DNA of 64,000 nt, taken from Alkalispirillum mobile (lineage in GTDB: Bacteria; Pseudomonadota; Gammaproteobacteria; Nitrococcales; Halorhodospiraceae). Shown here in pieces: positions 1-7,924 of the stretch. Under the pieces are notes generated by a model, which was not told the DNA's origin, made no database searches, and saw only the letters and a list, made by a program, of their open reading frames with translations. The stretch covers positions 930,001 to 994,000 of the forward strand of contig NZ_RCDA01000001.1 of the NCBI RefSeq assembly GCF_003664325.1, in the 5' to 3' direction. Made by a program: the position numbers and the translations under genes. Each line of letters begins with the position of its first letter. Position 1 is the first letter of the stretch.

Positions 1-487
1 TGGAGACCCAGGGCAACGTGCCGTTGGCGATGTACCCGCCGTCCACCCGCTGCAGCCGGACCTTGAGTGGTTCGATGGCCGCCAGGTTTTTCATGGCGTT
101 GGACAGTCCCGTACCGCCCAGACGTCGGCCCTCGGCCACTGCGGGCAACATGATGCTGCGCACCGCCGGGTTGTCGGCGTTATCCAGGTACCAGGCCAGG
201 GCGTCCTGGCACCAGACGCAGAAGCCGGTGGACATGCACTCCCGGGAGACCGCTTCCATGGCGCGAATGGCGCCGGGGAAATCGGCCTGGCCTGCGCCAT
301 TCCGCGATGCCAGGTGCTGGCGGTACGCGCCCAGGTCCCCCAACTTGCGCATAAAGGGCTCCGGGTACCAGCCCTCGCGGTCCACGCGGACGGTGTGGGG
401 AGCCAGGTCGGTGCGGACCAGCTCGGCGACACGGCTCGGCAGGTCCGGGGTGGCGACGGGGGAGAGTTTTTCTGCGGCGACGGACAT
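1..487 (-). CDS. Acyl-CoA dehydrogenase-like flavoprotein (partial, C-terminus outside window)
   Basis: About 162 N-terminal residues are present, from ATG at 487 behind a strong AGGAGG ribosome site. The sequence begins MSVAAEKLSPV and has the helical N-terminal domain of the acyl-CoA dehydrogenase superfamily. It then enters the middle domain with GGTGLSNAMKN and a segment resembling the usual NGxxPWVS entry to the beta barrel. Members of this superfamily include true acyl-CoA dehydrogenases and FMN-dependent sulfur-compound monooxygenases (DszC/SfnB type). The neighbouring sulfonate/nitrate-type ABC importer makes a monooxygenase-like role possible, but that is inference. It lies 65 bp downstream of osmC in the same direction, so co-transcription is likely. 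Confidence 0.75.
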   Translation of the reverse strand, partial: MSVAAEKLSPVATPDLPSRVAELVRTDLAPHTVRVDREGWYPEPFMRKLGDLGAYRQHLASRNGAGQADFPGAIRAMEAVSRECMSTGFCVWCQDALAWYLDNADNPAVRSIMLPAVAEGRRLGGTGLSNAMKNLAAIEPLKVRLQRVDGGYIANGTLPWVS

Positions 488-552
488 GGCGGCCTCCTGA
501 GGCGGTCTGCGGCGGGCGGACCGGCACCAGGGCCGGCACCGCCCGCCGAGGA

Positions 553-1095
553 TCAGGCGAGACTGATCTTGGTCTCCACCGGGTTACGTAACGTGTTGCC
601 CACCGGTGACCACTTGTCGGACCACTCGATCAGCTCCTGCAACTCCTCGCGGGAACAGTTGGCATCGATATCGAACTTCACCCGGATCTCGGTAAAGCCG
701 AGCCGCTTCTCGCTGGTATCACCCACGCCCCAGGCGCTGCTGATGTTGATATCCCCCTCCAGGTCGGCCTCCAGCTTGTACAGCGTGATGCCCCGGTAGG
801 TGGCGTTGGCGTGGATACCCACCAGCAGGCAGGAGGCCAATGCCGCCAGGGTGGCCTCGGAGGGGTTCGGGGCGTTGTCCTCACCCAGCAGAGTCGGCGG
901 CTCATCAATCAGGTGGCCGTCCAGGTCCCGGCAGTAGGTCATCATGCGGAACACGCCCTCGCACTCGGTGTGCGCCTTGAGGGTGTTGACCTTGGCGGGG
1001 TCGAGCTTGGCCTTGGCGCCCAGGGCCTTCAGCCCCTCCAGGTCGATGGGGCGCAGGGGCTTGCGTTCCTTGGTGCGGGTTGCGGACTCGCTCAT
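553..1095 (-). CDS. OsmC family protein
   Basis: This is a 180-residue protein of the OsmC/Ohr fold, whose characterised members reduce organic hydroperoxides with a pair of cysteines. The family signature is clear: NPSEATLAALASCLLVG holds the first conserved cysteine. At the place where Ohr/OsmC usually have CPVxxTL, this protein reads SPVGNTL, so the second peroxidatic-site cysteine is serine. A different cysteine lies about 17 residues earlier (DANCSREEL). Classical peroxidase chemistry is therefore uncertain. The start at 1095 has a GGAG seven bases upstream. It is the first gene of a minus-strand pair with the acyl-CoA dehydrogenase-like gene and is divergent from the ABC importer operon. 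Confidence 0.88.
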   Translation of the reverse strand: MSESATRTKERKPLRPIDLEGLKALGAKAKLDPAKVNTLKAHTECEGVFRMMTYCRDLDGHLIDEPPTLLGEDNAPNPSEATLAALASCLLVGIHANATYRGITLYKLEADLEGDINISSAWGVGDTSEKRLGFTEIRVKFDIDANCSREELQELIEWSDKWSPVGNTLRNPVETKISLA

Positions 1096-1380
1096 GGCAC
1101 TGCTCCTGTCGTTTACAGACGGTGATTCACTGACTGACGTTGCGGCCCGGCGGTGCCGGCCCCGGCAACGGCGAATGCCCGCAGTCTAGGCTCAGTCCTT
1201 GGCAACCGAAAAAGACTAAAGAAAAAATTACTTATTCTTTTTTGGCCTTTAAGGCGAAAACGCTAGTGCCCATGCGGCATATGCATCAGGCGCATAAATA
1301 AACGAACAATCGGTATTTATTGTTATTAAGAACTGGGGCTAGTCTCCTGCCCATAGCCCGCATCCGGCACGGAGACAGTA
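1096..1380. promoter_or_regulatory. Divergent intergenic region with AT-rich island and inverted repeats
   Basis: These 285 bp separate osmC (minus) and the ABC operon (plus). The stretch 1200-1340 is far richer in A and T than its surroundings. It contains a perfect inverted repeat ATAAATA (1294-1300) and TATTTAT (1314-1320) with a 13-base spacer, and a GCATATGC palindrome near 1277. At 1179-1192 lies CCGCAGTCTAGGCT, which shares CTAGGCT and its 5' flank with the motifs at 12681 and 13076. A regulator binding between the two transcription units is likely, but no family can be named. Confidence 0.5.
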
Positions 1381-2205
1381 ATGGAGGCCACTATGGGCGC
1401 ACCGATTCAGATCGAACAACTCTCCCACCGCTTCCATACCCGCGACCCGTGGGTGCTGGAAGCCCTCTCGCTGGAGATCGCCTCCGGTGAGAGCGTGGCC
1501 ATCATCGGCGAGAGCGGCTGTGGCAAATCCACGCTGCTGCACATGCTGGCCGGGTTGACCCTGCCCAGTGCCGGGCAGGTGCGCATCGGCGGCCGCACCG
1601 TGCAACGGCCAGACGCCGCCTGGAACATGATGTTCCAGCGGCCGGGCCTCTACCCCTGGCTGAACGTGCGACAGAACGTGGCCCTGGGCCTGCAGTTCAC
1701 CGGGCAGACCGACAGCCTGAAGACCCGGGTAGCGGAGATGCTGGCGCTGGTGGACCTGGCCGACAAGGCGGAGGCCCCCATCGGCGATCTCTCCGGCGGG
1801 CAGCAGCAGCGAGTGGCGCTGGCCCGGTCGCTGGCGGTGGGCCCCGAGATCATCCTGCTGGATGAGCCCTTCTCGGCCCTGGACGCCTTCACCCGTCGCA
1901 ACCTCCAGCTGGAGGTCAGCCAGATCGCCCGCGACCAGGGCATCACCCTGGTCCTGGTCACCCACGATATCGACGAGGCGCTCACCATGGGCGATCGGGT
2001 GGTGGTCATGGGCCGCGCTCCCGGCACCTTCCGAAGCGTCCTGCCGGTGGACCTGCCCTATCCGCGTAACCCGATGCAGCCGGCGTTCGGCCGCCAGCGG
2101 GAGGCGCTCATGGCACGGTTCCGCGACTCGGTGGCCCCTCAGACCACCCGTGACCAACCGGCGCCCACCCCTGACCACGCGCAACTGGAGCTGGCCCATG
2201 GCTAA
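1381..2205 (+). CDS. ABC transporter ATP-binding protein (nitrate/sulfonate/taurine type)
   Basis: This is the 274-residue ATPase of an SsuB/TauB/NrtD-type importer. Visible motifs are Walker A GESGCGKST (near residue 40), the Q-loop, the ABC signature LSGGQQQR, Walker B IILLDEPFSALD and the switch-loop VTHDIDEA. The start at 1381 has GGAG seven bases upstream. An alternative ATG at 1393 is preceded by GGAGG, so either could be used. It is the first gene of a three-gene operon. Its stop overlaps the binding-protein start by 8 bp. The substrate cannot be told from the sequence. OsmC and an acyl-CoA dehydrogenase-like oxidoreductase across the promoter hint at an organosulfur compound. Confidence 0.92.
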   Translation: MEATMGAPIQIEQLSHRFHTRDPWVLEALSLEIASGESVAIIGESGCGKSTLLHMLAGLTLPSAGQVRIGGRTVQRPDAAWNMMFQRPGLYPWLNVRQNVALGLQFTGQTDSLKTRVAEMLALVDLADKAEAPIGDLSGGQQQRVALARSLAVGPEIILLDEPFSALDAFTRRNLQLEVSQIARDQGITLVLVTHDIDEALTMGDRVVVMGRAPGTFRSVLPVDLPYPRNPMQPAFGRQREALMARFRDSVAPQTTRDQPAPTPDHAQLELAHG

Positions 2206-3433
2206 GTGCGAACACGACGGCGACAGCCACATCGATTACGACTTCAGCAACGGCCGCCGGCGCTTCTTGCTCGACTCATTGGCCGCCGGTGGCCTGGCTG
2301 CCGGTCTCGGCATGCCCGGCCTGCTCAGCACCGCCGCGGCTGCCAGCAAGGACGAGGTTGTGCGCATCGGCTACCTGCCCATCACCGACGCCACCCCGCT
2401 CCTCGTCGCCCACGCCCGCGGCTACTTCGAGGACGAAGGCCTGGAGGTGGCCGACCCGGAGCTGATCCGTGGCTGGTCACCGCTGGTGGAGGGCTTTGCC
2501 CGGGGCCGCTACAACCTGGTGCACCTGCTCAAGCCCATCCCCGTCTGGATGCGCTACAACAACCACTTCCCGGTCAAGATCATGGCCTGGGCCCACACCA
2601 ACGGCTCCGCCGTGCTGATGAGCCAGGCCAGCGGCGCCAAGGAGTTCGCCGACCTGGGCGGCACCCAGATCGCCGTGCCCTTCTGGTACTCGGTGCACAA
2701 CGTGCTGCTGCAGATGGCGCTGCGCGAGGCCGGGCTGGAACCGGTCATCCAGGACCAGTCCGCGGAGCTGGCCGACAACCAGGTCAACCTGGCCATCCTG
2801 CCACCGGCAGAGATGCCCTCAGCCCTGGCGGCCGGCCGCATCGACGGTTTCACCGTGGCCGAGCCGTTCAATGCCGCGGGGGAATTGCTCGCCAATGGGT
2901 CGCTGCTGCGCTTCACCGGGGATATCTGGAAGAACCACCCCTGCTGCGTGCTGTGCATGAATGAAAAGCAGGTAGAGGCCAACCCGGAGCGCACCCAGAA
3001 GGTCCTCAATGCGCTGGTGCGCGCCGAGCTCTACGCCCAGCAGAACAAGGTGGAGACTGCAGAGATGCTCTCTCGGGACGGCAAGGGCTACCTGCCCATG
3101 CCCGCCAACGTGGTGGTGCGGGCCATGACCCACTACGACCCGGAGGAGTACGCCGACCCGCGGGCGATCCGCCATTCGGAATGGGGTGTGGGCCGAATTG
3201 ATTTCGCCCCCTACCCCTACCCGTCTGCCACCCGGGAGCTAGTGCGCAACATGACGCAGACCCTCGTGGGCGGGGACAAGACTTTCCTGGACGACCTGGA
3301 CCCGGACCGGGTGGCAGCCGACCTGGTGGACGACCGGTTCGTGCGCCGCGCCCTGGAGCAGTACCCGGAGGCGCACCAGGGCGATGTCACCGCCGACACC
3401 GCCTGGGAACGGGAGGAGATCATCCGGCTATGA
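2198..3433 (+). CDS. ABC transporter substrate-binding protein with Tat-like signal (NrtA/SsuA type)
   Basis: This 411-residue periplasmic solute-binding protein starts at ATG 2198, overlapping the ATPase stop. The same frame is open further upstream inside the ATPase gene, but that is read-through of the other frame. Residues 20-50 look like a twin-arginine signal: GRRRFLLDS, then a hydrophobic Ala/Gly-rich stretch ending near TAAAASKDE. The mature part begins VRIGYLPITDATPLLVA, typical of the NMT1/SsuA/NrtA family. It then has YFEDEGLEV and a lobe-closing segment, DGFTVAEPFNAAG. Tat export would mean folding in the cytoplasm, perhaps with a cofactor or ligand bound, as seen for nitrate-binding relatives. 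The ligand is unknown. Confidence 0.88.
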   Translation: MAKCEHDGDSHIDYDFSNGRRRFLLDSLAAGGLAAGLGMPGLLSTAAAASKDEVVRIGYLPITDATPLLVAHARGYFEDEGLEVADPELIRGWSPLVEGFARGRYNLVHLLKPIPVWMRYNNHFPVKIMAWAHTNGSAVLMSQASGAKEFADLGGTQIAVPFWYSVHNVLLQMALREAGLEPVIQDQSAELADNQVNLAILPPAEMPSALAAGRIDGFTVAEPFNAAGELLANGSLLRFTGDIWKNHPCCVLCMNEKQVEANPERTQKVLNALVRAELYAQQNKVETAEMLSRDGKGYLPMPANVVVRAMTHYDPEEYADPRAIRHSEWGVGRIDFAPYPYPSATRELVRNMTQTLVGGDKTFLDDLDPDRVAADLVDDRFVRRALEQYPEAHQGDVTADTAWEREEIIRL

Positions 3434-4278
3434 GTACGCAAGGACCGGCACCGCTTGCCGGTGCCCCTTCCGCTGTCAACGCGGCGCGCACCCCCTCCGC
3501 TGCCGCGGTGATCTGGCAGCGCACCGCGCCGCTGGCCTACCCCCTGGCCGGGCTGGCCCTGTTGCTGGGCTTCTGGTGGCTCGGTGGCTACGCCATCGCC
3601 AATAACCCCGACACCATGGCCTTCAGCGGCTTCGCCCCGGGCCACGCCCTGCCGGCGGCCTGGCAGCTGGTGACCTCCGGCGATGCCTGGCACCACGCCG
3701 CGCCGAGCCTCAACCGCATTGCCCAGGGCCTGATGTGGGCCACGGTGGTGGCCATCCCCCTGGGCATCCTGGTGGGCGCATTGCCGGTGGTCCGCCGGGT
3801 CACCAGTTTCCCCTTCCAGCTGCTGCGCATGGTCAGCCCGCTGGCCTGGATGCCCATTGCCGTGCTGGCCTTCGCCACCTGGGACGGGGCGATCATCTTC
3901 CTGATCTTCATGGCCTCGCTCTGGCCCATCCTGTTCTCCACGGCCTTCGCGGTGCAGCGGATCGACCCGATGTACTTCAAGGTCGCGCGCAACTTCGGCG
4001 CCTCGCCGGCCGCCAGCCTGCGCCGGCTGGTGCTGCCCGCGGTGGCGCCGGACATCCTGGCCGGCTTCCGCCTGGCGCTGGGGATCGCCTGGGTGGTGCT
4101 GGTTCCGGCGGAGTACCTGGGGGTGACCAGCGGCCTTGGCTACGCCATCAACGATGCCCGCGACATCCTGGCCTACGACCAGCTGGCTGCCCTGGTGTTG
4201 ATCATCGGCGTCATCGGCTACCTGCTCGATTCCGCCGTGGTGGCACTGATCCGCTACCTGGGCTGGCAGAACGGCTAA
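3430..4278 (+). CDS. ABC transporter permease (nitrate/sulfonate/taurine type)
   Basis: This 282-residue inner-membrane permease of the BPD_transp_1 family is coupled to the binding protein by an ATGA overlap. There are about six or seven hydrophobic segments, starting with PLAYPLAGLALLLGFWWLGG. The EAA-type cytoplasmic loop that contacts the ATPase is visible as ARNFGASPAASLRRLVLP. It forms one importer with the two preceding genes. A Pro/Ala-rich N-terminal tail of about 30 residues precedes the first helix. Confidence 0.9.
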   Translation: MSTQGPAPLAGAPSAVNAARTPSAAAVIWQRTAPLAYPLAGLALLLGFWWLGGYAIANNPDTMAFSGFAPGHALPAAWQLVTSGDAWHHAAPSLNRIAQGLMWATVVAIPLGILVGALPVVRRVTSFPFQLLRMVSPLAWMPIAVLAFATWDGAIIFLIFMASLWPILFSTAFAVQRIDPMYFKVARNFGASPAASLRRLVLPAVAPDILAGFRLALGIAWVVLVPAEYLGVTSGLGYAINDARDILAYDQLAALVLIIGVIGYLLDSAVVALIRYLGWQNG

Positions 4279-4320
4279 GCCGCCCGGGCGGCCGGCACCG
4301 GCCGTGTCATACTGGAGAAC

Positions 4321-5019
4321 GTGAACCGCGACTCCGAACAAACCGACCGCCTGGCGCTGATCGTACCGGCGCTGGATGAGGCCGATAACATCCCCGCGCT
4401 GGCCGCTAATCTCCAGGCCGCACTTCGCCCTGGCCATGAGCTGTGGCTGGTGGATGGCGGCAGTCGGGACGGGACCGCGGAGCTGGCCAGCAAGCACGGG
4501 TTCCGGGTGCTGTCCTCCCCGCCGGGGCGGGCCGCCCAGATGAACGCTGGCGCCGCTGCCAGCAGCCGGCCGCTGTTGCTGTTCCTGCACGCCGACACCC
4601 GGTTGCCGGAGGGCGCCGACGCGCTGATTGAACAGGCGCTGCGCAGCGGCGCGCGGCACTGGGGCCGGTTCGACGTCACGATCACCGGCGCCAGCCCCGT
4701 GCTCCGCCTGGTCGGCACCCTGATGAATAGCCGTTCCCGGCTCACCGGCATCGCCACCGGGGACCAGGCGCTGTTCATGACCCGCCGCGCCTTTGATGCC
4801 GTGGGCGGCTTTCCCGACCAGCCGCTGATGGAGGACATCGAGATCAGCCGCCGTCTGAAGCGGCTCTCTCCGCCCCGCTGTCTGCGGGCGCGGGTCACTA
4901 CCTCCGGCCGCCGCTGGGACCAGCGGGGCGTCTGGCGCACCATCACCCTGATGTGGCGCCTGCGCCTGGCGTACTGGCGGGGGGTGCCGGCCAAAACCCT
5001 GGCCCGCCACTACCGATGA
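4321..5019 (+). CDS. Family 2 glycosyltransferase, arsenosugar-cluster type (TIGR04283-like)
   Basis: This 232-residue protein starts with GTG at 4321. It has the GT-A fold of family 2 glycosyltransferases: LIVPALDEADNIPAL, then ELWLVDGGSRDGT with the nucleotide-binding Asp, HADTRLP as the DxD-like motif, and GDQALFMTRRAFDAVGGFP followed by MEDIEISRRLK. No membrane helices are seen, so it is probably cytosolic. This subgroup is repeatedly found next to ArsS-type radical SAM genes and carries the label arsenosugar biosynthesis glycosyltransferase. Its biochemical donor and acceptor are not established. It overlaps the next gene by 4 bp (ATGA), which implies coupled translation. Confidence 0.82.
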   Translation: MNRDSEQTDRLALIVPALDEADNIPALAANLQAALRPGHELWLVDGGSRDGTAELASKHGFRVLSSPPGRAAQMNAGAAASSRPLLLFLHADTRLPEGADALIEQALRSGARHWGRFDVTITGASPVLRLVGTLMNSRSRLTGIATGDQALFMTRRAFDAVGGFPDQPLMEDIEISRRLKRLSPPRCLRARVTTSGRRWDQRGVWRTITLMWRLRLAYWRGVPAKTLARHYR

Positions 5020-5633
5020 CCAGCCCCCCGGTACATATCGTGGTTCTGGCAAAGGCGCCGCGCCCGGGCCTGGCCAAGACCCGGCTGATCCCCGCACTCG
5101 GCGCCCACGGTGCCGCCCGGCTGGCGGACCGGTTACTGGCCCACGCACTGCACCAGGCCTTAACGGCCGACCTCGGGCCGGTGGAACTCTGCCGCACGCC
5201 GGGCGGCGAGGCGGCCTGGGAAGGCATCGCGCTACCCCGCGACCTGCGGATCAGCGACCAGGGCGGGGGCGATCTGGGTGATCGGATGGCCCGGGCGGCC
5301 CGAAGGGTGACAGCCACCGGCCACCCGGTGCTGCTCATGGGCAGCGACTGCCCGGCACTGACCGCCCCCCGGCTCCGCGCCATGGCCCGTGCGCTGAATG
5401 GTGCCGACGCGGTGATCACGCCGGTCAGCGACGGTGGCTATTCGGCACTGGCCCTGCGCCGCTATCACGCGGACCTTTTCCACCAGGTGCCCTGGAGCAC
5501 ATCCACCGTCACGGCCATTACCTTGGCCCGCGCACGCGCCCTGGGCTGGACGCTGCACTGCATGCCCACGCTGCACGACATTGACGAGCCGGGCGACCTC
5601 GCTCACCTGCCCGGCAACTGGCAGAGGCCGTAA
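5016..5633 (+). CDS. CofC-like nucleotidyl/glycosyltransferase, arsenosugar-cluster type (TIGR04282-like)
   Basis: This 205-residue protein starts at ATG 5016 inside the stop of the previous gene. The frame is open further upstream, but the family N-terminus is MTSPPVHIVVLAKAPRPGLAKTRL. The PGLAKTRL loop binds nucleotide, MGSDCPALT carries the metal-binding Asp, and SDGGYSALAL completes the pocket. The fold is that of the MobA/CofC GT-A nucleotidyltransferases. Members of this subgroup sit beside the preceding GT2 protein in arsenic-related clusters. The reaction is unproven; transfer of a sugar nucleotide moiety is inferred. Confidence 0.82.
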   Translation: MTSPPVHIVVLAKAPRPGLAKTRLIPALGAHGAARLADRLLAHALHQALTADLGPVELCRTPGGEAAWEGIALPRDLRISDQGGGDLGDRMARAARRVTATGHPVLLMGSDCPALTAPRLRAMARALNGADAVITPVSDGGYSALALRRYHADLFHQVPWSTSTVTAITLARARALGWTLHCMPTLHDIDEPGDLAHLPGNWQRP

Positions 5634-5742
5634 CACTGGCGCTGTTGCACGACTTCTGGGGACGGATGCTCACACACCGACGGAGCCCGGGCCTGACCCC
5701 CGCCGCTTCCCTTCGGGTATTACTGATTTCACCCGGCGCCCT

Positions 5743-5783
5743 ATTCCCCGATACTGGCTGACAGATGCGCCAGTTCGGGGAAT
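5743..5783 (+). promoter_or_regulatory. Strong hairpin covering the ribosome-binding site of the TVP38 gene
   Basis: The left arm ATTCCCCGATACTGGC (5743-5758) pairs with the right arm GCCAGTTCGGGGAAT (5769-5783): 15 base pairs with one bulged T and a 10-base loop. The right arm contains GGGGA, the only plausible Shine-Dalgarno for the ATG at 5787. In mRNA this would hide the ribosome site. No run of U follows, so an intrinsic terminator is unlikely. As DNA it could equally be an operator dyad. Confidence 0.6.
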
Positions 5784-5786
5784 CCC

Positions 5787-6479
5787 ATGCGAAGTACGAT
5801 AAAACGCAAAGGACCGGTTGTGCTCGGCCTGCTGCTCGTGATTGCAGCGGCGTGGGCACTGCGCGACCACCTGCAACTGGATATGCTGCGGGCCACCCTG
5901 GATGATCTCGGTGCCTGGGCACCTCTGGCCTTCATGGGGGCCTATGCGGTGGCGGCGGTGGGCTTCGTCCCCGGTTCGGTCTTTACCCTGGCCGGAGGCG
6001 TGCTCTTCGGCCCGCTCTGGGGCACGCTGTACAGCCTCGTCGGGGCCACTCTGGGCGCCGGGCTGGCCTTCCTGGTGGCGCGTCATCTGGCCGCCGACTG
6101 GGTCGCGCGCAAGGCCGGTGGCCAGCTCGGCCGGGTCATCGCCGGGGTGGAGCGCGAGGGCTGGCGCTTCGTTGCCTTGACCCGGCTGGTGCCACTGTTT
6201 CCCTTCAATCTGCTCAATTATGCGCTCGGCCTGACCCGCATCCCGATCACGCACTACCTGGCCGCAACCTTCATCTGCATGGCGCCCGGGGCGTTGGCCT
6301 ACACCTGGCTCGGCTATGCCGGTGCCGAGGCCATCGCCGGCGGCGAGCGCGCCATCCAGGCCATACTGATCGCGCTGGCCCTGCTGGCGCTGATGCTGTT
6401 CCTGCCCCGACTGATCCGCCGCATCCGCCGGCAACCCCTGCCCGATGAGCATCCGCCCCCCACCGGGAGAGACCTATGA
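5787..6479 (+). CDS. TVP38/TMEM64 family membrane protein
   Basis: This 230-residue integral membrane protein has about six hydrophobic segments and the SNARE-associated/DedA-like core. The conserved stretch VPGSVFTLAGGVLFGP is followed by a glycine-rich re-entrant helix, and then RLVPLFPFNLLNYALGL, which is diagnostic of the TVP38 group. Bacterial members are membrane proteins of unclear substrate. Genes of this family are often paired with or fused to mercuric-reductase-like flavoproteins, and the 4-bp overlap with the next gene fits that pairing. The ribosome site lies inside a strong hairpin, so expression may be controlled after transcription. Confidence 0.88.
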   Translation: MRSTIKRKGPVVLGLLLVIAAAWALRDHLQLDMLRATLDDLGAWAPLAFMGAYAVAAVGFVPGSVFTLAGGVLFGPLWGTLYSLVGATLGAGLAFLVARHLAADWVARKAGGQLGRVIAGVEREGWRFVALTRLVPLFPFNLLNYALGLTRIPITHYLAATFICMAPGALAYTWLGYAGAEAIAGGERAIQAILIALALLALMLFLPRLIRRIRRQPLPDEHPPPTGRDL

Positions 6480-7897
6480 AGCACGACCTGGTCATCATCG
6501 GCGGCGGCGTGGGGGGGCTGGTGACGGCCAGCGTTGCCGGCCAACTGGGCGTGGACACCGTCCTGGTGGATGCCGGCGAGAACCTGGGCGGCGACTGCCT
6601 GCACCATGGTTGCGTACCCAGCAAGACCCTGATCCGCTCCGCGGAGGTGGCCCGACTGATACACCGGGCCGGGGAATTCGGGCTGGCGGCGAACCCCGGC
6701 CCGGTGGACCTGGGTGCCGTGATGGATCGCGTCCACGCCGTGATCGGTCAGATCCAGCAGCACGACGACCCGGACCGGTTCCGGGCCTACGGGGTGGACG
6801 TCCGCTTCGGTCACGCCCGTTTCACCGACGCGGACACGGTGATCGTCAACGGGGAACGGCTGCAGGCGCGACGCTTTCTGATAGCCACCGGCTCTCGTCC
6901 CGCGATACCGCCGATCCCCGGGCTGACGGATGCCGACTTCCATACCAACGAGACCATCTTCGGGCTCAGGACGCTACCCCGTCGCCTGGCCGTGCTGGGT
7001 GGCGGCCCCATCGGTATCGAGCTGGCCCAGGCCTTCGCCCGTCTCGGCAGCCAGGTCACCGTGGTGGAGATGGCCGGTCAGATCCTGCCGCGCGATGACG
7101 CGGAGCTGACCGCTGAGCTGCGCCAGGTGCTGGAAACAGAAGGGCTCACCCTGCATACCCGCACCACCGTGGAGCGGATCGAGCAGGCCGACGGGGTCTC
7201 GCGGCTGGCCTGCCGCAACGGAACCGCGCACTGGACTGTGGAGGCCGATACCCTGTTGCTGGCCGCCGGCCGCACGCCCAACCTGGACCTTGACCTGAAG
7301 GCTGCCGGGGTGGATTTCGGCCCGCGCGGCATACGGGTGGACCGGAGGCAGCGGAGCAGTGTCCGCCATATCTACGCGGTCGGCGACTGCTGCGGCCCCT
7401 ACCCCTTTACCCACATGGCGGAGTACCAGGCCGGTATCGCCATCGCCAACGCGCTCTTCCGGGTGCCCAAAAAGGCCGACTACCGGGTGGTTCCCTGGGT
7501 GACCTACACCGCGCCCGAACTGGCCACCGTGGGGCTGACCGAGGACGAGGCCCGGGCCCGCAATATCGAGGTGGAGGTGCTTCGCTTCCCCTTCAGCGCC
7601 GTGGATCGCGCCCTGGCGGAGGGGGAAACGGCGGGGCAAGCCAAGCTGGTGGTCCGCCGGGGCCGCCTGGTGGGCGCCAGCGTCCTTGGGCCGCACGCCG
7701 GCGAGCTGATCCACGAGGCGGTGCTCGCCATACAGGCGCGCTTGCGGGTGGCCACCCTGGCCTCGGCCATCCACGCCTACCCCACCCTGGCCCAGGTGTT
7801 CCGGCGGGCGGTGAACACCCGCTACACCGAGACACTCTACAGTGACAGGACGCGCCGACTGGTCGCCCTGCTGCAACGCTGGCTACCGGGGCGCTGA
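6476..7897 (+). CDS. FAD-dependent pyridine nucleotide-disulfide oxidoreductase (mercuric reductase-like)
   Basis: This 473-residue class I flavin disulfide reductase has the FAD-binding GGGVGG at the N-terminus, the redox pair CLHHGC within GGDCLHHGCVPSKT, a central NAD(P) fold (VLGGGPIGIELAQ), the second FAD motif IYAVGDC, and a dimerisation domain ending HAYPTLAQ. It lacks the N-terminal heavy-metal domain and the C-terminal vicinal cysteines needed for Hg(II) reduction by MerA, so it is not a mercury reductase in the strict sense. The physiological electron acceptor is unknown. Translational overlap with the TVP38 gene suggests a membrane-associated redox pair. Confidence 0.88.
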   Translation: MKHDLVIIGGGVGGLVTASVAGQLGVDTVLVDAGENLGGDCLHHGCVPSKTLIRSAEVARLIHRAGEFGLAANPGPVDLGAVMDRVHAVIGQIQQHDDPDRFRAYGVDVRFGHARFTDADTVIVNGERLQARRFLIATGSRPAIPPIPGLTDADFHTNETIFGLRTLPRRLAVLGGGPIGIELAQAFARLGSQVTVVEMAGQILPRDDAELTAELRQVLETEGLTLHTRTTVERIEQADGVSRLACRNGTAHWTVEADTLLLAAGRTPNLDLDLKAAGVDFGPRGIRVDRRQRSSVRHIYAVGDCCGPYPFTHMAEYQAGIAIANALFRVPKKADYRVVPWVTYTAPELATVGLTEDEARARNIEVEVLRFPFSAVDRALAEGETAGQAKLVVRRGRLVGASVLGPHAGELIHEAVLAIQARLRVATLASAIHAYPTLAQVFRRAVNTRYTETLYSDRTRRLVALLQRWLPGR

Positions 7898-7924
7898 CCC
7901 CTTGCACGTTCCCACGGAGGCTCG

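Noticed and set aside
1862-2197. N-terminal extension of the substrate-binding protein frame
   Set aside because: It runs in a second frame inside the ABC ATPase gene and has no signal peptide. The Tat-like start at 2198 fits the family.
3217-5148. 643-codon open frame on the minus strand
   Set aside because: It is antisense to three recognised genes, has Gly/Pro/Arg/Gln-rich composition typical of GC-rich shadow frames, and shows no domain.
5743-5783. Intrinsic terminator before the TVP38 gene
   Set aside because: The stem is strong but no U-run follows, and it overlaps the ribosome site 3 bases before the start codon.
6476-7897. Genuine mercuric reductase (merA)
   Set aside because: No heavy-metal N-terminal domain, no C-terminal vicinal cysteines, and no mer genes around it.
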